Shown: positions 1 through 5,123 of the stretch, in pieces
Layout: the number at the start of each line of letters is the position of its first letter
Position numbering within the stretch: position 1 is the first letter of the stretch
DNA from: Chloroflexota bacterium
GTDB taxonomy: Bacteria > Chloroflexota > Limnocylindria > Limnocylindrales > CSP1-4
Assembly (NCBI GenBank): GCA_021812735.1
Contig: JAKAMV010000593.1
Span: 1 to 6,615, forward strand
DNA length: 6,615 nt
Direction: 5' to 3'
Translations under genes and position numbers: made by a program
Notes under the pieces: model-generated
The model's database searches: none
What the model saw: only the letters and a program-made list of their open reading frames with translations
Told to the model about the DNA's origin: nothing

Positions 1-1
1 C

Positions 2-79
2 GAGTTCCTCGACACCCTGGCCCGCGAGCTCGAGACGCCGGCCTGGCTTGGCCCGGTGCGTCGGGAGGGAGAGGCGTGA
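2..79 (+). CDS. 3' end of an unidentified gene upstream of ptsH (partial)
   Basis: An open frame enters from the left edge and stops at TGA 77-79, giving 25 C-terminal residues that begin EFLDTLARELETPAW and end RREGEA. The stop overlaps the GTG start of the HPr gene (GTGA at 76-79), which suggests translational coupling and a shared operon. Partners commonly found beside a lone HPr gene are a DhaM/EIIA-type PTS component, dihydroxyacetone kinase subunits or enzyme I. The visible tail is too short, and lacks any motif I recognise, to choose between them. The frame is supported mainly by the tight overlap. Confidence 0.55.
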   Translation, partial: EFLDTLARELETPAWLGPVRREGEA

Positions 80-345
80 CCGAGCAGACTGTCACCGTCC
101 ACAACGCGTCCGGGCTCCACGCCCGCCCCGCCGCGATGTTCGTGGGCGCCGCCAAGAAGTTCGCCGACACCAAGGTCTGGGTGGTCAAGGGAGAGGTCGC
201 CCATGACGCCAAGAGCATCCTCCAGGTCCTCCAGCTCGGGGTCACCAAGGGCACGGTGGTCACCATCCGGGCTGAAGGGCCGGCCGAGGCCGAGGCAGTC
301 GCCTCGCTCGTCGGCCTCATCGAGGGCGGCCTCGGCGAGGACTAG
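76..345 (+). CDS. ptsH: HPr phosphocarrier protein of the PTS
   Basis: This is a cytosolic HPr, which carries phosphate from enzyme I (PEP-dependent) to EIIA domains, or to DhaM in dihydroxyacetone phosphorylation. The 89-residue product has normal family length. The N-terminal active-site motif GLHARPA places the phosphorylated histidine at His15, followed by Arg17 and Pro18. The regulatory-site motif DAKSILQVLQLG puts Ser47 at the position equivalent to Ser46 of classical HPr, so the residue used by HPr kinase in Firmicutes is kept, although no kinase gene is in view. The GTG start is supported by a purine-rich Shine-Dalgarno stretch (GGGAGGGAGAGG, 63-74) lying inside the end of the preceding gene. 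The overlap with that gene indicates an operon. Enzyme I is not in the window. The family call is secure; the sugar or pathway served is unknown. Confidence 0.95.
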   Translation: MTEQTVTVHNASGLHARPAAMFVGAAKKFADTKVWVVKGEVAHDAKSILQVLQLGVTKGTVVTIRAEGPAEAEAVASLVGLIEGGLGED

Positions 346-352
346 GCGGCGA

Positions 353-382
353 GACGCGTGCGGACCTCGGCGCCGTCGCGTC
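353..382 (+). terminator. Possible hairpin downstream of ptsH
   Basis: GACGCG (353-358) is complementary to CGCGTC (377-382). An inner CGG/CCG pair (361-363 with 373-375) could extend the stem across a small internal loop. It lies eight bases after the HPr stop codon. No T-run follows, so it could be a weak or Rho-assisted 3' end, or chance pairing in GC-rich DNA. Confidence 0.25.
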
Positions 383-426
383 AGGCCGTATCGTTCTCCT
401 CGTCGTGAATGCCCTGTGGAGGGACC

Positions 427-780
427 GTGACTGACAGCGGCCAGCCGGAGCGACCGCCGCGCGAGCGTCAGGGCGCTGGGGCGGAGCGATCCGCCGCCGC
501 CGCGGCCAGCGGCCATCCTGTGGACGGGCACGCGGCTGGCGACCTCGTCTGCGAGCGGTGCGGTGGCCGTCGAGTCGCGGGCCGGTTCGCGCTCCCGCTC
601 CTCGGCTCGGCGAAGTTCGGCGTGCGGCTCGGCGCGCTCTCGGTCGAGACCGACATCGCGTCGGATGTGTGCCTTGAGTGCGGCCGCGTGGAGCTCGGGG
701 TCGCCGACCTCGAGCGCATCAGGAAGGCGATCCACGCCGACGACATCGTGAAGCAGGCGGAGCGTCGCTCTCACCGCTGA
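427..780 (+). CDS. Small four-cysteine zinc-ribbon-like protein, function unknown
   Basis: I do not recognise a named family. From GTG 427 the product is 117 residues. Residues 1-38 are polar, Ala/Arg/Pro-rich and probably disordered. Residues 39-87 carry two CxxC knuckles, Cys42/Cys45 (CERCGG) and Cys82/Cys85 (CLECGR), separated by a hydrophobic-basic stretch (RFALPLLGSAKFGVRLG). This spacing is that of a single four-Cys zinc ribbon. The tail, LERIRKAIHADD onward, looks like a short amphipathic helix. No signal peptide or membrane segment is evident. GTG 427 is preferred over an in-frame ATG at 409 because GGAGGG (418-423) lies just upstream, though the spacing is short; the ATG has no such signal. 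It follows ptsH on the same strand after about 80 bases, so co-transcription is possible. DNA, RNA or protein binding are all possible. Confidence 0.7.
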   Translation: MTDSGQPERPPRERQGAGAERSAAAAASGHPVDGHAAGDLVCERCGGRRVAGRFALPLLGSAKFGVRLGALSVETDIASDVCLECGRVELGVADLERIRKAIHADDIVKQAERRSHR

Positions 781-789
781 GAGCCGGCC

Positions 790-830
790 CCTCGCGGCAC
801 GCCCCCGCCCGGCGCGGCGCCTCGCGGCAC
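790..830. repeat. Direct repeat of 11 bp in the convergent intergenic region
   Basis: CCTCGCGGCAC occurs at 790-800 and again at 820-830, 30 bases apart, in the spacer between two converging genes. With only two copies it may be a local duplication or chance in GC-rich DNA. Confidence 0.45.
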
Positions 831-876
831 TCACCCCCGGGGTGACGCCGGGCCGCCCCGGTCGGGGCCGCCGTCA
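831..876. terminator. Candidate bidirectional terminator between convergent genes
   Basis: Two inverted repeats sit between the plus-strand zinc-ribbon gene (ends 780) and the minus-strand hydrolase gene (ends 874). The first is TCACCCC/GGGGTGA (831-837 with 839-845). The second has TGACG/CGTCA (843-847 with 872-876) outside GCCCC/GGGGC (855-859 with 864-868, four-base loop). The outer arm overlaps the hydrolase stop codon. The convergent position fits a two-way terminator, but there is no T-run on either side. Confidence 0.4.
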
Positions 877-2880
877 CGTCCGGACGATGAAGCCGTCGAT
901 GGCCACGTACGGGTGCCCCGGCGCGGGGAGCACCTTGATCGTGAGGGTGTGGCGGCCAGCGGTCTTGAACGTCTGGCTGAAGAGCACGTTCCGGGCCGCG
1001 AACGTCGATCGCCACAGGTTGACGTGGGCCACGACCACGCCGTCGAGCAGCACATCGGCCGCGCCGCGGGTGGGCCCCACCGGCCCGAGCCAGCTCACCG
1101 ACGTTCCGGTGAACGTGAGGACGGCGGTGGCGCCGACGGCCGTGGCGTACGCGACCCTCCCGCCGATGTAGTCGCCGCTCGCCGAGCCCCACCGCCCGCG
1201 GTAGGCGACCGCGCTGCTGTTCTCGGACAACGTGCGCGTGACATGCGCTGGGGCGGCCGTCGGCGCGGGTGTCGCTGCGGGCGCCGTGGTGGGGGTTGGC
1301 TGCGCCGGTGCGGCCGGCATCAAGACGGGCGCCGCGGCGAGCGGAGCGGCTGTGGCCGTCGGCGGCGCGGCATACCAGGCGGTCGACGGTGTCGTCATCC
1401 CGGCCGTCGCCGCGCTGCTCGCGCCGTTCAGCCAGACGCCTGCCGGCGTGTAGGACTCCAGCAGTGACGGGTTGCCCAGGACGCACACGTTGACGGACAC
1501 CCAGTTGGCCGTCCTCCCGGTGAGCTGGGTCACGCCTGAGACGGCGAACTCGACCGAGGCGCCGGGCGGGAGATCGCTGGCCAGCGCCTCGGAGAGCAGG
1601 GGCACAGGGCCCTCGACGACGGGGCTCGACACGGCGGCCACGCTCACGATCGTCTGGGCCGCCGGCTCCAGGAACGGCGGGGCGGCGCCGGGCGCGTCGG
1701 CTCCCGGGCCGGCTGGGTCCGCGCTCGCGGGGATGGTGTCGCGGCCGGTGTTGGTCAGGCCGATGGTGGCGCCGTTCCCGTCCGGAGTCGGCGAGATGCT
1801 CACGGTGACGGCAAGGCTGCTCAGCACGCGCACCTCGGTGCTCGGGATGGCGACCCGTTGTGCGGCCGGCAGCGGTGAGCCGCCGGCGTCCCGCATGTCC
1901 ACGCTCAGGGTGTAGGTGCCCGACGCGGCGGGTGTCGGCACCGAGAGGGTCACCGCTCGCGCCGATGCGCCCTGTCGTGACGCGGCCACCGAGACGGCCG
2001 GCCGACTGGCGGCCAGGTCGGGGAGGGCCGCAGCGGATGTCGCCTCGGCGGGCGTCTGCGGCGCCATCACCACGCCTGAGGGGGATGCGATCGCGGCCGG
2101 GGCTGCCGCCTGGACCACGTCCGCGGCCTGCACCGCGGTCGGTCCCTGCGCCGCGTCGACGTCGAGCTCCACCGGGGTCCACGTGGCCACGAAGTCGACG
2201 CCTGCCGGCACCGCCCCGCCGGACCACGACAACTGCACCGTGGCGTCGTCTCCCGCGTACAGCTGGTCGCCCACCGCAGGAGTCGCGAAGTCGAGCGTCC
2301 GGCCCCTGAACGAGGGGAGGACGATCGAGTTGGCAAGCCGGCTGACGCTGACGCCCCACTGGTGGGACGATGACCAGTGCTGCTGCATCGCCCGGAGCGT
2401 CGGCGCGCCGGCCCACCAGTGCCCGCCCGGCGTCAGGTAGAAGTCGCGGATGAACTTGGCCGTCGCCTCGATGTTCGCCTCGAAGGTGCGGTAGGCGCTC
2501 GCGTATCGGCCGGGATCGCGATCGAAGGCGTTGTAGCCGAACAGGTTGTGCTTCACGCGCGCGATGTAGCTGTTGCCCCAGCCCGATTCGTGCATCGCCG
2601 CCGCCAGCAGGAAGCGCGCGTTGACGCCGTAGGTGCTCTCGGCCTCGATGAAGGCGGCCCCCAGCGGCGGCAGCGAGGTCGTCGAGGCGAGGAACTGGTC
2701 GATCGCCCAGGCGGACGCACCGCTCACCGACCGCAGGTCCGTGTCCAGGGTGATCGCTCCGCCCACGCGGTACGGGATGGTGCGCGGCGCGCCGGCGCCG
2801 GCTGACGGCGCGGCGAGGGCCAGCAGGAGCACGGCCGCGAGCGCGACAAGGAAGGGCCGGGGTCGGCGAAGGGGCGTCAT
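874..2880 (-). CDS. Secreted GH73 peptidoglycan hydrolase (endo-beta-N-acetylglucosaminidase) with C-terminal jelly-roll-like domain
   Basis: This is a probable exported cell-wall hydrolase that cleaves the glycan chain of peptidoglycan. Residues 1 to about 29 form a signal peptide: an Arg-rich n-region, a long Leu/Ala core and a small-residue end (PSAGAGA). Residues about 60-188 match the GH73 glucosaminidase fold. AMHESGWGNS gives the likely catalytic acid Glu98, and HNLFGYNAFDRDP (111-123) is the typical follow-on motif. YRTFEANIEATAKFIRDFY continues the domain. Residues about 200-485 are Ala/Val/Ser/Thr-rich beta-type sequence resembling CARDB/Ig-like cell-surface modules. Residues about 505-548 are an Ala/Pro/Thr linker. 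The last 120 residues contain SVSWLGPVGPTRGAADVLLDG and HTLTIKV, a jelly-roll or carbohydrate-binding-like module often seen on exported proteins. ATG 2880 gives 668 residues. An in-frame GTG at 2886 is possible; neither has a clear Shine-Dalgarno. Hydrolase identity is firm; the middle and C-terminal domain calls are inference. Confidence 0.88.
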   Translation of the reverse strand: MTPLRRPRPFLVALAAVLLLALAAPSAGAGAPRTIPYRVGGAITLDTDLRSVSGASAWAIDQFLASTTSLPPLGAAFIEAESTYGVNARFLLAAAMHESGWGNSYIARVKHNLFGYNAFDRDPGRYASAYRTFEANIEATAKFIRDFYLTPGGHWWAGAPTLRAMQQHWSSSHQWGVSVSRLANSIVLPSFRGRTLDFATPAVGDQLYAGDDATVQLSWSGGAVPAGVDFVATWTPVELDVDAAQGPTAVQAADVVQAAAPAAIASPSGVVMAPQTPAEATSAAALPDLAASRPAVSVAASRQGASARAVTLSVPTPAASGTYTLSVDMRDAGGSPLPAAQRVAIPSTEVRVLSSLAVTVSISPTPDGNGATIGLTNTGRDTIPASADPAGPGADAPGAAPPFLEPAAQTIVSVAAVSSPVVEGPVPLLSEALASDLPPGASVEFAVSGVTQLTGRTANWVSVNVCVLGNPSLLESYTPAGVWLNGASSAATAGMTTPSTAWYAAPPTATAAPLAAAPVLMPAAPAQPTPTTAPAATPAPTAAPAHVTRTLSENSSAVAYRGRWGSASGDYIGGRVAYATAVGATAVLTFTGTSVSWLGPVGPTRGAADVLLDGVVVAHVNLWRSTFAARNVLFSQTFKTAGRHTLTIKVLPAPGHPYVAIDGFIVRT

Positions 2881-2928
2881 CCTCACGTCGATGCGGCTGG
2901 GGCGGACGTGAGGCGACGTCGCCGGGTC

Positions 2929-2957
2929 AGCAAATGGGACTGCGGCTCAAGCATCAA
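2929..2957 (-). promoter_or_regulatory. Weak candidate sigma-70-type promoter for the GH73 gene
   Basis: On the minus strand, TTGATG (2957-2952) is followed after 17 bases by TTTGCT (2934-2929). Spacing is ideal, but the match to consensus is partial (four of six and three of six). It would give an untranslated leader of roughly 40 bases. This is the least GC-rich patch in the spacer, which is the main reason to list it. Confidence 0.2.
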
Positions 2958-2979
2958 TGGCGGCGCAACGACCTGCTAC

Positions 2980-3016
2980 AGCCCGATCCACCCAACTGGC
3001 TCGCGGCGATCGGGCT
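2980..3016 (-). terminator. Perfect 9-bp inverted repeat at the 3' end of the HTH_42 gene
   Basis: AGCCCGATC (2980-2988) and GATCGGGCT (3008-3016) are exact inverted complements around a 19-base loop. On the minus strand the hairpin begins inside the TAG stop codon of the HTH_42 gene. It is therefore placed to end that transcript or protect its 3' end before the GH73 gene. No U-rich tail follows, so a Rho-independent terminator of classical type is not proven. Confidence 0.5.
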
Positions 3017-4127
3017 ATGCCGCGGGAGGGCTCGAGAGGCGCACCCCGACGCCAAGATACCGGCCGAAGCGATCGGCTGCCGCGGCCAGCTGGTCCGGTG
3101 GCGGCGGGGCCATGCCCGCGAACAGGGCCGCCTCGATGGTCACCGTGCGTGTGCGCGCCGTCCTGCGCCACGTCCCCACGACCTCCCCATCGACGACGAT
3201 TGTGGGCTTGAACATCCCGTTGCCGCCGGGGACGACCCCGCTGCTGTGCTCTGGCGAGAGAGCCGGCGAGCGGTCCCGGTAGCCGAGGAGGTACTCGTCG
3301 AAGCCGGGCAGGAGCAGGGTGGCCGCCTCGTCGTCGACGGTGTCGGGCAACGCTGCGTCCACCAGGTAGGGGCGGCCCCCGAGCTCGAGCGTGGTGAGGC
3401 TCGCGGCCGCGACCTCGATGCCGCGACGGACATCGCGGATGGTGAGGCCCGACCATCGGGCGAGGTCCTCGACGTTGGCCGGTCCATGGCTCATGAAGTA
3501 CCGGCGGGCCAGCTCGCCAAGCGCCTCGTCGCGCTCGAGGCGACGGGGGCAGGGGATCCAGGACTCCAGGCGCGCGAAGGCCTGCTCGCGCCCTCGAGTC
3601 GGTCCGAGCACCAGCGTGCCCGTCTGGGCCAGGTGCCAGAGCAGGTGGTAGCCGCGCTGGCCACTCGTGGACACGCCGCCCGCCTCGATCGTGTGGAGGA
3701 GCTCCGCGCGCGTGGCGGTCGAGCGTCCCGGCAGGGCTGCCTCCGCGAGGTCCCGCGCGCGGCGGGTGTCCGCCTCGCTGATGCCCAGCACCGCCCGACG
3801 CCGCTCGACGGAGGCCAGCGCGCGCCGCGCGGTCAACTCCAGCATCCACGGCAGGTCGGCGGCCGCGACCATGTGCAGCGTGCCGCGCATCGGCCAGGAC
3901 CGCACGATCTCGCCGGCGTCGAGGGCCGCCTCGACATCAGCCTCGATGCCGGAGCTCGTGCGCAGGGCGGCTGACCACTTCACGCCGGGGTAGTCCTGGC
4001 CCTGGAGGGCGAGCATCGCCCGCACGGCGTCGACCGGCGAGGACGCCGGCCGGAGGACCAGGCGCTGCGCCGCAAGCCGGAGCCGGGTGAGGCGGCGCCG
4101 GTCATCGGGGCGGGGACGGGCACGCAT
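3015..4127 (-). CDS. Winged-helix HTH_42 family protein, AlkZ/YcaQ-like putative DNA glycosylase
   Basis: This 370-residue protein belongs to the HTH_42 (PF06224) family, tandem winged-helix proteins that include AlkZ and YcaQ, which excise bulky alkylated bases or unhook interstrand crosslinks. The N-terminal part has RAMLALQGQDYPGV; Gln42-x-Gln44 corresponds to the QxQ catalytic motif described for AlkZ. The family hallmark RSWPMRGTLHMV is at residues 76-87. The C-terminal hallmark LLLPGFDEYLLGYRDR is at 271-286, followed by a beta-rich end (FKPTIVVDGEVVGTW). Length matches family members. ATG 4127 is chosen because homology starts at RRLTRLRLAAQRL soon after it; the open frame continues upstream to 4241, but that part has no family character and would overlap the DUF1905 gene. 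It lies 58 bases after the DUF1905 gene on the same strand, so a two-gene transcript is plausible. Glycosylase activity is inferred from the motif; the natural lesion is unknown. Confidence 0.88.
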   Translation of the reverse strand: MRARPRPDDRRRLTRLRLAAQRLVLRPASSPVDAVRAMLALQGQDYPGVKWSAALRTSSGIEADVEAALDAGEIVRSWPMRGTLHMVAAADLPWMLELTARRALASVERRRAVLGISEADTRRARDLAEAALPGRSTATRAELLHTIEAGGVSTSGQRGYHLLWHLAQTGTLVLGPTRGREQAFARLESWIPCPRRLERDEALGELARRYFMSHGPANVEDLARWSGLTIRDVRRGIEVAAASLTTLELGGRPYLVDAALPDTVDDEAATLLLPGFDEYLLGYRDRSPALSPEHSSGVVPGGNGMFKPTIVVDGEVVGTWRRTARTRTVTIEAALFAGMAPPPPDQLAAAADRFGRYLGVGVRLSSPPAA

Positions 4128-4185
4128 CGGCCCAGTATCCACGGATCCCGGGGCGTACGCGGGGCTCGGGCCTACTCCGCGGCCC

Positions 4186-4491
4186 TCAGTGCCCGATCGC
4201 CATCTCCACGTGCACGGTGTCGCCGACCGCGATGCCCTCATCCCGGCGCACGCGGTCCTTGATCGGGAGGAGGTAGCCGCCGTCCTTGGGGAACAGCGAG
4301 GTCGTGAACTCGGTCCGCCCGATGCGGACCCGGACGGGGATCGCTCCCCAGCCGTAGGTCACCATCGGAGCCAGGAAGTGGATCTCGGCCGCCTGGGCGG
4401 GCGGCACCGGGACGAAGTGGAAGGGCGCCGGGCCGCGCCAGTACACGACCCGGCCGGCAAAGGCGCTGCGGAAGCTGACGAGGTCGGCCAT
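4186..4491 (-). CDS. DUF1905 domain protein, stand-alone
   Basis: The 101-residue product matches the DUF1905 (PF08922) pattern through its whole length. It has an N-terminal beta segment (FRSAFAGRVVYWRG) and a central VTYGWGAIPVRVRIGRTEF stretch. It then shows the diagnostic TTSLFPKDGGYLLPIKDRVRR (residues about 63-83, with the SLFP and LPIK elements), and ends EGIAVGDTVHVEMAIGH. The domain is a small beta barrel of unknown biochemical role. In many genomes it is fused to a YdeI/OmdA-type tail, which is absent here. There is no signal peptide. ATG 4491 gives the full domain; the upstream Shine-Dalgarno is poor (CCTGAG directly before the start). It is first in a minus-strand pair with the HTH_42 gene, and its promoter should lie in the structured spacer above 4491. 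Family call is strong; function unknown. Confidence 0.88.
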   Translation of the reverse strand: MADLVSFRSAFAGRVVYWRGPAPFHFVPVPPAQAAEIHFLAPMVTYGWGAIPVRVRIGRTEFTTSLFPKDGGYLLPIKDRVRRDEGIAVGDTVHVEMAIGH

Positions 4492-4579
4492 CTCAGGCGG
4501 GCCCGTCGGGCGCCGCGGTCACGCTCCGGTCCAGCGCGCCGCGCCGCGCCGCCGGACGCGGGTCGAGCGTCGCCACGCG

Positions 4580-4623
4580 CCGCGCCTGGCGCGGATGACG
4601 GCGCGCCCGATGGCGGGCCGTCA
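4580..4623. repeat. Two adjacent inverted repeats upstream of DUF1905
   Basis: CCGCGCC (4580-4586) and GGCGCGG (4588-4594) form a near-perfect palindrome with a single central base, compatible with a dimeric operator. Two bases later comes a compound stem: TGACG (4596-4600) with CGTCA (4619-4623), and GCCCG (4605-4609) with CGGGC (4614-4618) around the tetraloop ATGG, with a four-base bulge on one side. They lie roughly 90-130 bases upstream of the DUF1905 start. Function is unknown; operator, RNA hairpin or chance are all open. Confidence 0.4.
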
Positions 4624-4771
4624 GGTGCGCTGGTTCCGCGTGGGCGATAGTCGGTCTGTGCTGGGGCATGCGAACGATCTCCGGGTCGGGGTGGTGCCAA
4701 TGGTCCTCCGCGGCGCCGGTCCTGGGAAGGGTCGATCAGCGGGCTGGCAAGGCGACCGGGACGCGCCGTGC

Positions 4772-4805
4772 CCGGCTGCCAGCTGCCGGACTCCGTGCGC
4801 CACGG
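4772..4805 (+). repeat. Tandem inverted repeats upstream of the Cys leader
   Basis: CCGGC (4772-4776) pairs with GCCGG (4785-4789) across an 8-base loop. Four bases later CCGTG (4793-4797) pairs with CACGG (4801-4805) across CGC. A competing long-range pair is TGCCCG (4769-4774) with CGGGCA (4803-4808). If the transcript begins upstream these would be RNA hairpins; if it begins near 4830 they would flank the promoter and could bind a regulator. Confidence 0.35.
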
Positions 4806-4814
4806 GCAACCTGC

Positions 4815-4823
4815 TGCTACGCT
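4815..4823 (+). promoter_or_regulatory. Candidate extended -10 promoter element for the leader
   Basis: TGC followed by TACGCT (4818-4823) resembles an extended -10 box (TGn plus TAnnnT). No good -35 is seen 16-18 bases upstream. A start of transcription near 4830 would place an in-frame ATG (4834) almost at the 5' end, allowing leaderless translation of the frame that reaches the three Cys codons. Confidence 0.3.
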
Positions 4824-4896
4824 TCGCGGACCGATGAACGGCAGACGCGTCTCCCCTCCCGCATCAGCCCGCACCGCCCCCTCGGGGACGTGCGTC

Positions 4897-4977
4897 GTGC
4901 GGGCTCGCCCGATCACGATGGGGATGTGCTGTTGTCAGTGGCGGCCCCGGCGCCGGGAGGACGTCAGGAGGGACTGA
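4897..4977 (+). CDS. Putative polycysteine leader peptide (upstream ORF)
   Basis: A short frame ending at TGA 4975-4977 contains TGC TGT TGT (4927-4935), giving MGMCCCQWRPRRRED around the tract. Cys is otherwise rare in this window, and three in a row in a short upstream frame is the signature of a leader peptide that senses charged tRNA-Cys. The start is uncertain. GTG 4897 (26 residues) has GGGGA (4884-4888) eight bases upstream. ATG 4918 or 4924 would start next to the tract, without a Shine-Dalgarno. ATG 4834 would fit leaderless translation from the TACGCT element. The stop lies 155 bases before the DUF4395 ATG. Its last codons contain a strong Shine-Dalgarno-like AGGAGGG (4966-4972) with no start codon at a usable distance. 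Mycobacteria have comparable polycysteine uORFs before sulfur genes; equivalence here is inferred. Confidence 0.5.
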   Translation: MRARPITMGMCCCQWRPRRREDVRRD

Positions 4978-5024
4978 GCGAGCGAAGGGCTCACCAGACC
5001 CGACCGACACGGCAGCGGGGCCGC
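4941..5024 (+). promoter_or_regulatory. Candidate alternative pairing of an attenuator
   Basis: GCGGCCCCG (4941-4949) begins six bases after the last codon of the Cys tract and is an exact complement of CGGGGCCGC (5016-5024). The latter overlaps the 5' arm of the downstream hairpin (5018-5026), so the two structures exclude each other. A ribosome stalled on the Cys codons would cover 4941-4949 and favour the downstream hairpin; a ribosome that has moved on would free it. A third local option is the CCCGGC/GCCGGG palindrome at 4946-4957. Pairings this long are not rare in DNA of this composition, so conservation is the real test. Confidence 0.35.
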
Positions 5025-5048
5025 GGATCCACCCGGACCGCGGCCCGC
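5015..5048 (+). terminator. Strong hairpin between the Cys leader and DUF4395
   Basis: GGGCCGCGG (5018-5026) and CCGCGGCCC (5038-5046) form a perfect 9-bp stem. The loop can add TCC/GGA (5028-5030 with 5035-5037) around ACCC, and GC/GC (5015-5016 with 5047-5048) can extend the base past a bulged G. It is the most stable local structure in the leader and lies about 40 bases after the uORF stop. No U-run follows (GCAGACTCTCCC), so it may be a Rho-linked or U-less terminator, or a structural element controlling access to the DUF4395 start. Confidence 0.5.
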
Positions 5049-5110
5049 AGACTCTCCCGACCACGCCGGCGAGCCGCCGATCCCGACGCCGTGGTCCCGT
5101 CCCAAGCACG

Positions 5111-5123
5111 TCCTCCCGGGAGA
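5111..5123 (+). promoter_or_regulatory. DUF4395 ribosome binding site inside a palindrome
   Basis: GGGAG (5118-5122) is the best Shine-Dalgarno for ATG 5133, with a 10-base spacer. It is the right half of the perfect palindrome CTCCCGGGAG (5113-5122). CGGGAGA (5117-5123) is also exactly complementary to TCTCCCG (5053-5059), just after the leader hairpin. Either pairing would hide the ribosome site, giving a possible route for translational control. Confidence 0.4.

Larger units (their letters stand above)
4492..4833. other. Divergent intergenic region without a convincing gene
   Basis: This stretch separates the minus-strand DUF1905 gene from the plus-strand DUF4395 leader. Open frames in it give Arg/Pro/Ala/Gly-rich translations without domain character and are probably spurious. 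It should hold the DUF1905 promoter and perhaps an upstream promoter for the plus strand, but I see no clear -35/-10 pair. Three tandem CGCGC units occur at 4535-4549. The notable structures are listed separately. Confidence 0.6.

Noticed and set aside
719..2416. Long minus-strand frame of 565 codons
   Set aside because: It overlaps the GH73 gene in another frame, is dominated by Arg/Gly/Pro/His with no domain, and is a shadow frame typical of GC-rich DNA.
2934..3974. Plus-strand frame of 346 codons opposite the HTH_42 gene
   Set aside because: The HTH_42 product has clear family motifs; the opposite frame has none and is Arg/Ala/Gly-rich.
4128..4241. Upstream extension of the HTH_42 frame to 4241
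   Set aside because: It would overlap the DUF1905 gene and the added residues show no family similarity; ATG 4127 fits the family start.
4535..4549. Tandem CGCGC units as a possible microsatellite or CRISPR-like array
   Set aside because: Three 5-base units are expected by chance in DNA of this composition, and no spacers are present.
4595..4837. 80-codon plus-strand frame whose stop overlaps ATG 4834
   Set aside because: The ATGA overlap is attractive, but the translation has no domain or hydrophobic pattern of a real protein and crosses strong inverted repeats.
4691..4845. Fragments resembling cobalamin or SAM riboswitch boxes (GGTGCC, GGGAAGG, CGATGAACGGCA)
   Set aside because: The order and spacing do not fit either class, and the invariant cores (for example GCAACTGTG or the SAM pairing scheme) are absent.
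4359..4916. 185-codon minus-strand frame overlapping the DUF1905 gene
   Set aside because: It overlaps DUF1905 out of frame and has the composition of a GC-rich shadow.
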